A stretch of 64,000 nt of DNA from an uncultured Acetobacterium sp. (lineage in GTDB: Bacteria; Bacillota; Clostridia; Eubacteriales; Eubacteriaceae): contig NZ_OY760905.1 in assembly GCF_963664135.1 (NCBI RefSeq), forward strand, positions 744,001 through 808,000, written 5' to 3'. Below the pieces are notes generated by a model that saw nothing but the letters and a program-made list of their open reading frames with translations, did no database searches and was not told the origin of the DNA. Of this stretch, positions 52,859-61,250 are shown piece by piece (the first letter of the stretch is position 1; each line of letters starts with the position of its first letter). Made by a program: the position numbers and the translations under genes.

Positions 52859-54973
52859 CTATTTAATCCCATAATTGGCCCAGAATTTGGGTTTGGTGAT
52901 GGCAACCCGCAGGTCACACTGGAAACAACGTTCGGCTTCCTTACAGGCACGATCGACACTAAAACAATCGGTGACTGCCGCAAATCCGTTGATCCGCATT
53001 TCGGGATTTTCCTGAGCAGGCTGCTCCCGTTTCTTATCCAGGAAAGTTTCGTCCCGGCCCAGCCAGGCTTCTGAAGCTTCTTCCGCCGCCAGTACATCCT
53101 CAATTTTTCCGTCACCGCCTAATGCCAAGTCAATGGCCACCGCCGCTTTCCGCCCCGAAGCAATAGCCCGGATAACCGAATGAGTACCATAAGATACATC
53201 GCCGGCAAGGAAAACACTACTATCCTTCACTTTGACCTCCTCAACTGACTCAATCAGATTGCCGCCAATTATCGGCAGATTCCAGCCGGCCGGTATTTCC
53301 GGACGCTGGCCGGCGGCAAAGATGATCGTATCAGCAGAAATTATATGTTCCGAATCTGGCACCAGCTTTAATTGCATCTTCCGGTTTTTATCAAAATTAA
53401 ATGATTCCACTTTGCGGCAGTTTACCCCGGTGGCATGATTATCATTATTTTCGATGGCGTAAAAAGAAGTGTCGTTGATAATCTGAATACCTTCTGCCAA
53501 CCCTTCTTCAATTTCGTCCAGACTGGCTGTCATCCCTTCCCGACTTTCCAGACAGACAATCGTCACCCCCGTTGCCCCCAACCGCCGAGCAGTTCGGGCA
53601 CAGTCAAAGGCCACGTTTCCGCCACCCAGAACCACAACATTTCCTGTCAATGTGGGGTGAATCGCCATGGCGGCATTTCTTAAAAACGCGATGTTTTCCA
53701 ACACATTGCCACAATCGGCGCCATCAATCGGCAGCCGTGTTCCCTGTCCGGCTCCAGTAGCAATCAGAATTTCATCGTAGCCTAATTCGCTTATTGCTTC
53801 CAGATCAATTATTTCCGTATCGGTCAGAATTTTTACGCCGCTATCGGTGATCACCTGAATTTCAGCCTGAACCGCTTTCCGGGGCAGCCGATAGGCCGGA
53901 ATCCCGGTGGTCAGCATGCCGCCGGCAACCGGCAGTTTTTCAAATACCGTTACCTCATGGCCAGATTTTTTCAGATAGTAAGCAGCAGTCAGTCCCGCCG
54001 GACCACTACCAATGATCGCCACTTTTTTTCCACTGGCCGGTTTGATCAGAACCTTGTCTTTCCAAAGCCCCTGATCCTGGGCGGCGGCAAATTTTTTCAG
54101 TTCTCGAACCGACAGCGCTTCATTAATCTCTTTGCGCCGGCATTCGTCTTCGCAGAAGGCCATACACACATACCCCAATGAGTGGGGAAAAGGTGCCCGC
54201 TCGCGGATTACGGCAATGGCTTCCTGGTAGTTTCCTTCTTTAATAAGCCGGATGTATTTGGGCACATTGATCTGTCCCGGACAGGCTGACCGACAGGGCA
54301 AAAGACCGATTTCCCGGTTTAGATCAGCCGCGAAAACCCCTTCTTTATCTTGAAGTGCCCCAGTCGGACAAACTTCGACACAGGTACCACAGAACCGGCA
54401 GTTTTCTTCATTCATCTGATGATGCTGGCGAACATCCACCATGATCCGGTCATCCTCCATCACTTCATAATCCAGTACATCTACGCCCCGCAAATCCCGG
54501 CAAGCCCGGACGCAGCGGCCACAAGACACACAGCGGTTTAAATCCCGGACAAACAAGGGATTTGATGTATTCACCGGCACCGCATTGAGGGTTCGCTTCA
54601 GCCGAGCCGTACTCACTCCCAGATACTGAATCAGCGACTGGAGCTCGCATTTTAAATATTTGGGACAGGTGGTGCAATCATCCACGTGATTAGCCAACAT
54701 CAGTTCCATCGACAGACGCCGCATTTTGTTCAGCGTTTCTGTTTTGGTATAGATGACCATATTCGCTTCTACTACAGTGGAACAAGCCGCTTTAACCCCC
54801 TCGATCCCTTCAATTTCCACCACACACAACCCACAGGCGCTGATGTCCGGCAGATCCGGATGGTGGCATAAATGTGGGATGTACAGGTCCGCCTTCAAGG
54901 CAGCTTTTAAAATGCTATCCTCTGAATCAACCGCCAGCACATGCCCATCAATGGTTATCGTTACCGTTTTCAA
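52859..54973 (-). CDS. NuoG/GltD-like iron-sulfur NAD(P)H oxidoreductase subunit
   Basis: A protein of about 704 residues. Order: a [2Fe-2S] domain (HLCHHPDLPDISACGLC), a His-Cys3 site (HVDDCTTCPKYLKC), two [4Fe-4S] motifs (CVSCGRCVRACRD and CRFCGTCVEVCPTG), a GltD-type helical domain (CRSACPGQINVPKYI), an FAD fold (GSGPAGLTAAYYL) and an NAD(P)H fold (VLGGGNVAFDCARTA). It should oxidise NAD(P)H and send electrons along the clusters. Start: TTG 54973 has GGGAG 8 bases upstream and fits the usual start of the domain (KTVTITIDG). ATG 54988 and GTG 55021 are in frame but lack such a site. It is first in the MerR-controlled operon. Confidence 0.85.
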   Translation of the reverse strand: MKTVTITIDGHVLAVDSEDSILKAALKADLYIPHLCHHPDLPDISACGLCVVEIEGIEGVKAACSTVVEANMVIYTKTETLNKMRRLSMELMLANHVDDCTTCPKYLKCELQSLIQYLGVSTARLKRTLNAVPVNTSNPLFVRDLNRCVSCGRCVRACRDLRGVDVLDYEVMEDDRIMVDVRQHHQMNEENCRFCGTCVEVCPTGALQDKEGVFAADLNREIGLLPCRSACPGQINVPKYIRLIKEGNYQEAIAVIRERAPFPHSLGYVCMAFCEDECRRKEINEALSVRELKKFAAAQDQGLWKDKVLIKPASGKKVAIIGSGPAGLTAAYYLKKSGHEVTVFEKLPVAGGMLTTGIPAYRLPRKAVQAEIQVITDSGVKILTDTEIIDLEAISELGYDEILIATGAGQGTRLPIDGADCGNVLENIAFLRNAAMAIHPTLTGNVVVLGGGNVAFDCARTARRLGATGVTIVCLESREGMTASLDEIEEGLAEGIQIINDTSFYAIENNDNHATGVNCRKVESFNFDKNRKMQLKLVPDSEHIISADTIIFAAGQRPEIPAGWNLPIIGGNLIESVEEVKVKDSSVFLAGDVSYGTHSVIRAIASGRKAAVAIDLALGGDGKIEDVLAAEEASEAWLGRDETFLDKKREQPAQENPEMRINGFAAVTDCFSVDRACKEAERCFQCDLRVAITKPKFWANYGIK

Positions 54974-55022
54974 TTCACACACTCCCATACATTTTTCATA
55001 AGATAAATAACAGTTCAACACC

Positions 55023-55052
55023 TTGACTGTTAAATATCAATCAATTTATAAT
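55023..55052 (+). promoter_or_regulatory. Promoter of the MerR gene
   Basis: TTGACT at 55023-55028, an 18-bp spacer and TATAAT at 55047-55052, directed at the MerR gene. The dyad at 55065-55081 lies at its start region, which would permit autorepression. Confidence 0.7.
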
Positions 55053-55055
55053 GTG

Positions 55056-55086
55056 ACTATAAGGTTTGCCCTAGGGGCAAAGTCAA
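55056..55086 (-). promoter_or_regulatory. MerR-type promoter (19-bp spacer) of the redox operon
   Basis: On the minus strand TTGACT (55086-55081), then a 19-bp spacer with the dyad TTTGCCC-CTA-GGGCAAA, then TATAGT (55061-55056). It drives the redox operon and sits between it and the divergent MerR gene. Confidence 0.88.
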
Positions 55087-55095
55087 GAGGAAAGC

Positions 55096-55923
55096 GTGAA
55101 AAAAATGAAAAAATTATATTCCATCGGTGAAGTGTCTCGAATTCTCAGTATTCCCTCCAAGGCGCTGCGTAATTACGACCAGCTGAATCTGATGAAACCG
55201 GAGCATGTGGATGAAGAGACCAAGTACCGCTATTATAGCTACGATCAGTTCTTCACCATCGATGTCATCCGCTATCTGAATAAGGTGCTTTTTGTTCCAC
55301 TGGAAGATATTAGAGAACTGATGGGTGAAAAAAAAGACCACCAGCAGCTTTTGAAACTGCTGGAAGCCCATAAAAATTCCCTAGATCAGAAAATCACCGA
55401 ACTGGAATATTCCAAGCGGGTTACTGAAGGATTGATTACCGATATTAAATATCGGGATAATAATGAAGAAGAAATAGAAATCCATGAAGCGTACCTGCTG
55501 ACCCGAAATCTCTATTACAACGAGCTGGATGTTTCCATTTATGACCTGGATAAGCATGTCAGCCGGATCGCTATTGACACCGGCCACATTGACAACCGGG
55601 AAAGCAATGTGATGTGCACGATTTATTCCATTGCCGATTATGAAACCAATCAGGCTCTGAATGTTAAAGGCTTTGGGATTTTTTCTGACAAAAAAATACC
55701 GGGATTAAAGTCGAAACTTATCCCGGAAGGGCGCTATCTGACCCAGCGCTTTCTGTATTCGGAAGAAAACTGCCTGGCTACCCTGAGAAACCTGATCCGT
55801 TATAGTCATACCCATGACCTTAAACTGGATGATACGGTTTATCTTATTTCTAAAATGGTCAATGTTTCTGCCGCTACCAAATACGATTATTATATGGATC
55901 TGCAAATTATGCGAAAATTCTAA
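55096..55923 (+). CDS. MerR-family regulator of the redox operon
   Basis: A 275-residue protein. Residues 6-75 form the MerR winged helix (YSIGEVSRILSIPSKALRNY, then TKYRYYSYDQF). A coiled coil spans about 85-118, and a C-terminal effector domain covers 125-275. The start is a GTG at 55096 with GAGG 5 bases upstream; the ATG three codons later is too far from it. It is divergent from the redox operon, whose promoter has the 19-bp spacer and dyad expected for a MerR target. The effector may be the operon's substrate, an inference. Confidence 0.9.
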   Translation: MKKMKKLYSIGEVSRILSIPSKALRNYDQLNLMKPEHVDEETKYRYYSYDQFFTIDVIRYLNKVLFVPLEDIRELMGEKKDHQQLLKLLEAHKNSLDQKITELEYSKRVTEGLITDIKYRDNNEEEIEIHEAYLLTRNLYYNELDVSIYDLDKHVSRIAIDTGHIDNRESNVMCTIYSIADYETNQALNVKGFGIFSDKKIPGLKSKLIPEGRYLTQRFLYSEENCLATLRNLIRYSHTHDLKLDDTVYLISKMVNVSAATKYDYYMDLQIMRKF

Positions 55924-55968
55924 AGGTAAAGCTTTTGTTTATCATCCCGCTTTTTGTATATCGCCTGT

Positions 55969-56814
55969 TTAATCCAAACATGATTTTTGTGAGAAACCAT
56001 TAAATAAATGCGCATAGATTTTAAAATCCACTTCTAAAAAGACATTAAAAATAATGCGATCAAATTGATCCTCATGTGTCTTGAGAAAATTCATCACCGT
56101 TCCCACTGCAATTTCAGCAGCCCGTTGATTGGGAAAGTGAAACACCCCGGTCGATATGCAGCAAAATGCCAGAGTGCGGATCTGATTTTCGACCGCAATT
56201 TCGAGACAGGAGCGGTAACAGTTGGCCAGATCCTGTTCCAGTTCCGGCGATAAACCTTCCTGAACGATCGGCCCGACTGTGTGAATCACATACTTGCTTG
56301 GCAGATTATAGGCACTGGTTATTTTTGCTTTTCCGGTTGGTTCTGGAAAGTTCTGTGCTGTCATTAAAGCAAAACAGGTTTCCCGTAACTGAATGCCGGC
56401 CGCGCTATGGATCACGTTGTCGATGCAATTATGGCCGGGGACAAAGCAGCCCAGCAGCTGACTGTTGGCGGCATTGACAATTGCATCCACTGCCAGCCGG
56501 GTGATATCGCCTTGCCAGAGGGACAGTTTGTCACCGAAACAAATCTCCCCCACGCCGCTATTTTTTAAGCCTTCATTCACCGTTGCTATTTGTGAAACCG
56601 TTACGATCCCCTTTTCCCGGACTTCTTTTTGGAGCAGTCGGTCCTGCATCACTAAAAACTCCGAATCGATGGGCCCCGGTTCTCGGACATTCATTAATCC
56701 CCGCAATAGCCGTCGTTTCTCATCTCGATCGGCAGGAATGGTCAGCTTCCGGTACTGCTCATTTTCACTTGATAATGTATTAATTAAATCGTCCAGTGTT
56801 TCTCGTTCTTTCAT
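55969..56814 (-). CDS. Zinc-macrodomain protein (ADP-ribose hydrolase, SirTM-linked type)
   Basis: A 281-residue protein. Residues 1-95 are a helical extension; residues about 96-275 form a macrodomain (WQGDITRLAVDAIVNAANS, YVIHTVGP, CCISTGVFHFPNQRAAEIA). The segment GCFVPGHNCIDN with Cys-His-Cys is the zinc site that marks the Zn-macro class. Members remove ADP-ribose that a class M sirtuin attaches to lipoyl carrier proteins. A class M sirtuin gene lies 3.4 kb away at 59383, separated by flavin enzyme genes, so the two probably work together. No lipoyl carrier is visible. Confidence 0.9.
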   Translation of the reverse strand: MKERETLDDLINTLSSENEQYRKLTIPADRDEKRRLLRGLMNVREPGPIDSEFLVMQDRLLQKEVREKGIVTVSQIATVNEGLKNSGVGEICFGDKLSLWQGDITRLAVDAIVNAANSQLLGCFVPGHNCIDNVIHSAAGIQLRETCFALMTAQNFPEPTGKAKITSAYNLPSKYVIHTVGPIVQEGLSPELEQDLANCYRSCLEIAVENQIRTLAFCCISTGVFHFPNQRAAEIAVGTVMNFLKTHEDQFDRIIFNVFLEVDFKIYAHLFNGFSQKSCLD

Positions 56815-56950
56815 CTTTTTATTCCTTTTCGGTAATTTCTTAATGTGAGATTTAAATCTGCTATACCCTCATATTACTTATTATAGATGGTAACCACTTG
56901 GAATTCAAACGTCAACACGCTAATTCATTGTCCAACATTTTCAATAAACA

Positions 56951-56990
56951 AAAACCCGTTTCCAACCATTGACTCCAGTTGAAAACAGGT
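56951..56990 (-). terminator. Terminator of the nitroreductase operon
   Basis: On the minus strand AACCTGTTTTCAAC pairs with GTTGGAAACGGGTT and is followed by TTTGTTT. It lies about 35 bases after the nitroreductase stop. Confidence 0.75.
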
Positions 56991-57025
56991 TCTGCATATT
57001 ATCAGTTCATCTAAATTTTTACAGT

Positions 57026-57517
57026 TTATTCAAAGTGAACACGGGTTGCATCAAAACGGTCTTGCTGTTTTGCATCCGCTACCGGGTAGCCAATCGGAAT
57101 GATGGCATAGGGTTGGAGATGATCAGGAACATTCAGAGCTTTGCGGACATTTTCCATCCGGTCTGCCAACGGCGCAATGCCAATCCAGACTGCTCCCAGT
57201 CCGAGTTCGGTAACTTCCAGCAGAATATTCTGGGTAGCGGCAGCCATATCGATGTCGGCAAAATCCGGCATCATCATTTCCTTGCGATAAACTGGCACAA
57301 TCGCCATGGCAGCATCCTTAATGCATCCGCCATAAGGGCTACAGTCGGCTAGGGCGGCCAGGGTTTCTTTGTTTTTAACTACAAAGAACTCCCAGGGCTG
57401 CTGATTGGCAGCTGATGGTGCAGCCATAGCAGCTTTTAATAACAACTCGATTTTTTCCGCTTCCACTTCTTTGTTTTCATACTTTCTCACACTGGTTCGA
57501 TTAAATATTACGCTCAT
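57026..57517 (-). CDS. Nitroreductase-family flavoprotein
   Basis: A 163-residue protein with nitroreductase features: NRTSVRKYENKEVEAEKIE with the FMN-binding Arg segment, AAPSAANQQPWEFFVV, DMAAATQNILLEVTELGLGA and IPIGYPVAD. These enzymes bind FMN as dimers and reduce nitro groups, quinones or flavins with NAD(P)H. The ATG at 57517 has GGAGG 5 bases upstream. It follows the flavin reductase gene by 35 bases in one operon and faces the macrodomain gene's start. Confidence 0.9.
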   Translation of the reverse strand: MSVIFNRTSVRKYENKEVEAEKIELLLKAAMAAPSAANQQPWEFFVVKNKETLAALADCSPYGGCIKDAAMAIVPVYRKEMMMPDFADIDMAAATQNILLEVTELGLGAVWIGIAPLADRMENVRKALNVPDHLQPYAIIPIGYPVADAKQQDRFDATRVHFE

Positions 57518-57552
57518 TTTTTCCTCCATATATTTTTTATTTTTACACATCA

Positions 57553-58062
57553 CTACTTTTTTAGAATCTCAATAATTTCGCCGATATAAAGGTCATGATA
57601 ATCTTTATCGGCATACCATAACTCATCGATGGACCCATCAATAAAGTTTCCCGGATCAATCGGCTGTCGACAGAGTTTTCGGCACAGCATCACGGTTTCG
57701 GCTTCCTTGAAATAGGGGATCCCCTCCTGATGTGCAACCGTCAGTCCCGATGCTTTAATTTTATCCTCATCCCGGCCGGATACGGTCCCCATATAGTTGA
57801 GTATTTTCTGGTGTTCCTTATGGTCAAAGAATGTCAGTGAAAAATGATCGGATCCATCCACAAATTCCTTAGTGAACCGACTTTTACGGATCACGATATA
57901 AGCCACGTTTTTGTTCCACAAAACGCCCATACCACCCCATGATGCTGTCATACTATTGATTTTTCCATCTTTTTCGGCGGTAATCAGCATCCATTCTTTT
58001 CCAATTAAACGAAACGGGCTGACATCAAAGTTATCTGCCTTAATTGTTTTAAAACTACTCAT
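57553..58062 (-). CDS. Flavin reductase-like FMN-binding protein
   Basis: A 169-residue split-barrel protein of the flavin reductase-like/DIM6-NTAB type: MLITAEKDGKINSMTASWGG, YIVIRKSRFTKEFV and FSLTFFDHKEHQKILNYMG. It probably binds FMN and reduces it or transfers electrons. AAAGGAG precedes the ATG. It is first in a two-gene operon with the nitroreductase and divergent from an HxlR regulator, the usual arrangement for HxlR-controlled redox enzymes. Confidence 0.85.
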   Translation of the reverse strand: MSSFKTIKADNFDVSPFRLIGKEWMLITAEKDGKINSMTASWGGMGVLWNKNVAYIVIRKSRFTKEFVDGSDHFSLTFFDHKEHQKILNYMGTVSGRDEDKIKASGLTVAHQEGIPYFKEAETVMLCRKLCRQPIDPGNFIDGSIDELWYADKDYHDLYIGEIIEILKK

Positions 58063-58168
58063 TCAAATTCTCCTTTATGGTGCTTTGGCAATCTCCTTGC
58101 TTCTCTTTTCATTCCATGCTATTATTTTATCAGTGATTTTCAATAAAACAAGTATGCACTTATTAGTC

Positions 58169-58194
58169 ACTTACTACCCAAAAAGATAGTAAGT
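58169..58194. promoter_or_regulatory. Candidate HxlR operator
   Basis: ACTTACTA (58169-58176) and TAGTAAGT (58187-58194) form a perfect inverted repeat with a 10-bp centre, between the divergent flavin reductase and HxlR genes. Confidence 0.7.
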
Positions 58195-58222
58195 ATCCAT
58201 TAAAATATAAAAGGAGTTCTAA

Positions 58223-58576
58223 ATGACCGAAAAAAAACATTTCTGCTGCCCAATTGATGCCACCATCAGCCTAATTGGTGGAAAATATAAAACCAAAATT
58301 CTCTGGCACCTGGTTGACAAGACCCTGCGCTTTAATGAACTGCAAAAAATTGTCCAGCACGCCACCCCTAAAATGCTCACTCAGCAGTTGCGGGAGTTGG
58401 AGCGGGATGGACTGGTTACCCGGACCGTCTATCCGGTGGTGCCGCCTAAAACCGAATATGCCCTGACCAGTTTCGGTCGGAGCCTTTATCCGATTCTGGA
58501 TTCGATGTGTGAATGGGGCAAAGATTATATGGCTGACGACGCCACCGACGACCTGGCTAAGGCTGTCAATCAGTAA
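58223..58576 (+). CDS. HxlR-family regulator
   Basis: A 117-residue winged-helix protein of the HxlR family: CCPIDATISLIGGKYKTKIL at the N-terminus, LRFNELQKIVQHATPKMLTQ, LRELERDGLVTRTVY and the wing. The adjacent cysteines near the N-terminus are typical of redox- or quinone-responsive members. It is divergent from the flavin reductase/nitroreductase operon across a dyad at 58169-58194. It is 45 bases from the flavodoxin-ferredoxin gene and may be co-transcribed with it. Confidence 0.9.
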   Translation: MTEKKHFCCPIDATISLIGGKYKTKILWHLVDKTLRFNELQKIVQHATPKMLTQQLRELERDGLVTRTVYPVVPPKTEYALTSFGRSLYPILDSMCEWGKDYMADDATDDLAKAVNQ

Positions 58577-58621
58577 TCAAAACATAATACTAGACGATGT
58601 AAAGAAGAAGAAGGAGTACCA

Positions 58622-59386
58622 ATGATATTTTATTTTTCAGCAACAGGAAATAGTCAACACGTCGCCACCCGGATCGCAGCAGCGACGCATGATGAAATCT
58701 TTTCGATGACCGATGGTTTGAAAAACGACTTGTCCCAGTTTCAAATCAAACCGGACGAAGCCGTTGGCATTGTTGCACCGACCTATTTTATTGGACTGCC
58801 AATTCTGGTTCGAGATTTTCTGGCCAGTCTTGAACTGATCACAAAGAAAAAGCCCTATACCTATTTTGTGTCCACTTATGGCACCACCTGCGGAAATACT
58901 GGAGCCGTAGTCAATGATATCATGGCTAAAAAAGGCTTTCCCCTGGATGCCCGTTATAGCATCAAGATGCCAGACACCTGGACCCCGATCTTTGATTTAA
59001 CCGATCAGGCCAAAATGCAAAAAATCAACAATAAAGCCGATTTACTAATTGATACAGTAATTGATCAGATCAAGCGCAAAGCAAACGGCGACATGATGAA
59101 GCGTAAAACCCCGGGCTTTCTGGCGCGGCGGTATTACAAATCCTATGACAAACAACGAACGACCAACCATTTTCATGTGGAAGATAGCTGTGTGGGCTGC
59201 AGTCTCTGTGCTGAGCACTGTCCGGTCGACGCCATTACGATGGAAAATGGGAAACCGGTCTGGATCAAAGAGCAATGTGTAATGTGCCTGGGCTGTCTCC
59301 ACCGCTGTCCCGTGTTTTCAATTCAGTATGGCCAGAACACCCAAAAACATGGTCAATATCGCCATCCTAATGTAAGTAGGATTTAA
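58622..59386 (+). CDS. EFR1-type flavodoxin-ferredoxin fusion
   Basis: A 254-residue protein. Residues 1-160 form a flavodoxin-like domain (MIFYFSATGNSQHVATRIAA, VAPTYFIGLPILVRDFL). Residues about 185-240 carry two [4Fe-4S] motifs (CVGCSLCAEHCPVDAI and CVMCLGCLHRCPVFSI). Such EFR1 proteins pass electrons from ferredoxin to flavin enzymes. AAGGAG lies before the ATG. Its stop overlaps that of the convergent sirtuin gene by four bases. It probably supplies electrons to the nearby flavin enzymes. Confidence 0.9.
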   Translation: MIFYFSATGNSQHVATRIAAATHDEIFSMTDGLKNDLSQFQIKPDEAVGIVAPTYFIGLPILVRDFLASLELITKKKPYTYFVSTYGTTCGNTGAVVNDIMAKKGFPLDARYSIKMPDTWTPIFDLTDQAKMQKINNKADLLIDTVIDQIKRKANGDMMKRKTPGFLARRYYKSYDKQRTTNHFHVEDSCVGCSLCAEHCPVDAITMENGKPVWIKEQCVMCLGCLHRCPVFSIQYGQNTQKHGQYRHPNVSRI

Positions 59387-60222
59387 AGTAGCGCCTTTAC
59401 CACTGTACCGATTGCTTCGTCAAACGAAATGGTTCGCCCGTCGTTTTCGGTTGGCCCCAAGGGGTAGTCACGGTTAAAGCGGATTAAGGTTGCCTGGTGA
59501 TTTTCATAGGTCATATTTTCAAAGGGATAGCGGATGATGCCGGGGGTGTTAAACCCCACTCCGAATTCCAGCAGCGTTATCTTTTTCCCCTGGCTGACTT
59601 CTAAAAATTCTTTGTATCGTTTATCGGCGGCATACCAGGCCGAATCCTGAACAAAATACTGATTATGACGGAGATTCACATCCATGCTACCACCACAAAC
59701 CGGACATTTGGGCACCATCGCAACGGGAATTTTGCAATCAACCGTCGCTGCCAGCATCTTTTTAATCATTTCGGCATTATCATACAAGGTATCGTGACAG
59801 GCTTTGGCACACTGCATAAAGGCATAATCACCCTGGACTTCAAAGACCTTCTCAGCCGGAAATCCGGCTTTGACAAACTGGCTTTCGACATTGGTAGATA
59901 AGACAAAGTATTCTTTCTGCCTGACCAATTCAAAGATCTCCTGATACAGTGATGTAGCCGGCATGGCGTAGCGATTAACGTCAATGTGTCTGGCCCAATG
60001 CGCCCAGGATTCCGCTTCGGTTTCAAAGGGATAGAATGATCCGGAGTACATGTCCGTGATCCCGTACTTCTCGATAAAATCGGCAAAGTTATCGGTAAAC
60101 CGTTTCCCGCCATAATCCAAACCAGCGGCTGCCGAAAGTCCGGCACCACCACCAATTAGAATAACTTCACTTTTTTTTATGGCTTCTCTGGCCGCATTGA
60201 TGCGCTGCTCTAAATTGTTCAT
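59383..60222 (-). CDS. Class M sirtuin (SirTM), protein ADP-ribosyltransferase
   Basis: A 279-residue sirtuin: GGGAGLSAAAGLDYGGKRF at the NAD site, STNVESQF where deacetylases have NIDxLH, and EVQGDYAFMQC where they have the catalytic HG. Gln in place of His marks SirTM, which ADP-ribosylates rather than deacetylates. Zinc cysteines are in QCAKAC and PKCPVCGG. In streptococci and staphylococci SirTM modifies lipoylated GcvH-L, and a macrodomain protein reverses it. Such a macrodomain gene lies at 55969. ATG 60222 has GAGG 8 bases upstream; an earlier in-frame start would add a basic tail. Confidence 0.9.
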   Translation of the reverse strand: MNNLEQRINAAREAIKKSEVILIGGGAGLSAAAGLDYGGKRFTDNFADFIEKYGITDMYSGSFYPFETEAESWAHWARHIDVNRYAMPATSLYQEIFELVRQKEYFVLSTNVESQFVKAGFPAEKVFEVQGDYAFMQCAKACHDTLYDNAEMIKKMLAATVDCKIPVAMVPKCPVCGGSMDVNLRHNQYFVQDSAWYAADKRYKEFLEVSQGKKITLLEFGVGFNTPGIIRYPFENMTYENHQATLIRFNRDYPLGPTENDGRTISFDEAIGTVVKALL

Positions 60223-60569
60223 TTCTAATCCTCTTAAATTTCTATTGATCATTTTCTTTTTTTTATTCCCAGATGGTTTTTTAGCCAATGGGACAACAGG
60301 TCATACAAGGGCTGCACTTTTCAACGCTGTGGTGTCAATTATCACTATTCAGATGAAGAGTTCAATCATATTGTGATATGGTTTATTCTAACACAAACAA
60401 AGGAACCATATGATGTCAAAATTGTGTGTAAAATAATATTGTTCTCCGGCCTGCAGATTTTTGTAAAAAAAAGCATCCGTTGTTTACTCTGACAACAGAT
60501 GCTTAATAATTATTTAAGACTTGTAAAAAATCATCCCAGAATCGCTTTTTTAAAATTACTCATCATCAA
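60223..60569. other. Intergenic region
   Basis: It contains the terminator at 60463-60504 and the unassigned promoter region of the sirtuin gene. No gene is supported. Confidence 0.5.
60463..60504 (-). terminator. Terminator of the XRE-cupin gene
   Basis: On the minus strand AAGCATCTGTTGT pairs with ACAACGGATGCTT, followed by eight T. Confidence 0.9.
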
Positions 60570-61130
60570 TTAGATTGATTGATCCGCATAATAAATCAAC
60601 ATGCTCAGATATGCCGTATTCTCACCGATATTCCGATAGGCATGTGAAACATCCGCTTTAAATCTAATGGAATCGCCTTTTTTCAGGCAGTGTGGTGTAT
60701 CGTTGATTAAAATTTCGACGACGCCTTCAAAAACGGTGACATACTCTTCAGTTCCCAGAATATGCGCCGGTGAGGACATCTTGCCCTCTGGCGCAATTTC
60801 AATCCGATAGGTTTCAAACAGTTTTTTTTCCTCAAAAGGGAAAACCGGGTAATTGATATATTTCCCATCATCTTCTATTAACGGAATAACTGATTCTGCG
60901 GAGATGATCATCGTTTCTTCGGATTGGATATTCAACAAAGAAGAAAATGAGGTTTTGTAGCCCTCAGCAATTTTCCATAAAACCGAAATAGTCGGATTGA
61001 CATCCCCTTTTTCAATCTGCGCCAACATGCTGCGTGAAACACCGGTCGTTTTAGCCGCAGCATCCAGGGTCAATTTTTTTGATTCGCGGATATTTTTGAT
61101 ATTTTTTCCCACAATTAAATTGATATTCAA
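60570..61130 (-). CDS. XRE-cupin regulator
   Basis: A 186-residue protein. Residues 6-62 form an XRE helix-turn-helix (LTLDAAAKTTGVSRSMLAQI, then EKGDVNPTISVLWKIA). Residues about 110-183 form a cupin barrel (LGTEEYVTVFEGVVEILIND, KGDSIRFKADVSHAYRNIG) that should bind a small ligand. The start is a TTG at 61130 with AGGAGG 6 bases upstream. It is divergent from a LysE exporter across a long palindrome, so it probably represses that gene and responds to an amino acid. Confidence 0.9.
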   Translation of the reverse strand: MNINLIVGKNIKNIRESKKLTLDAAAKTTGVSRSMLAQIEKGDVNPTISVLWKIAEGYKTSFSSLLNIQSEETMIISAESVIPLIEDDGKYINYPVFPFEEKKLFETYRIEIAPEGKMSSPAHILGTEEYVTVFEGVVEILINDTPHCLKKGDSIRFKADVSHAYRNIGENTAYLSMLIYYADQSI

Positions 61131-61160
61131 AAGAAACCTCCTAATTAATCGCTCGATGTA

Positions 61161-61189
61161 TTGACAATATATGAAACTAATAGTACAAT
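61161..61189 (+). promoter_or_regulatory. Promoter of the LysE gene
   Basis: TTGACA at 61161-61166, a 17-bp spacer and TACAAT at 61184-61189. The -10 box lies inside the left arm of the long palindrome. Confidence 0.85.
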
Positions 61190-61219
61190 ATATAAAATTC
61201 TTATATATTGTACTATTAG
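61177..61219. promoter_or_regulatory. 43-bp palindromic operator
   Basis: CTAATAGTACAATATATAA (61177-61195) and its exact reverse complement (61201-61219) flank a 5-bp centre. It covers the LysE promoter and lies between divergent regulator and exporter. Confidence 0.85.
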
Positions 61220-61250
61220 TATACTATATTCATCATCGGAGGTCAATCTC

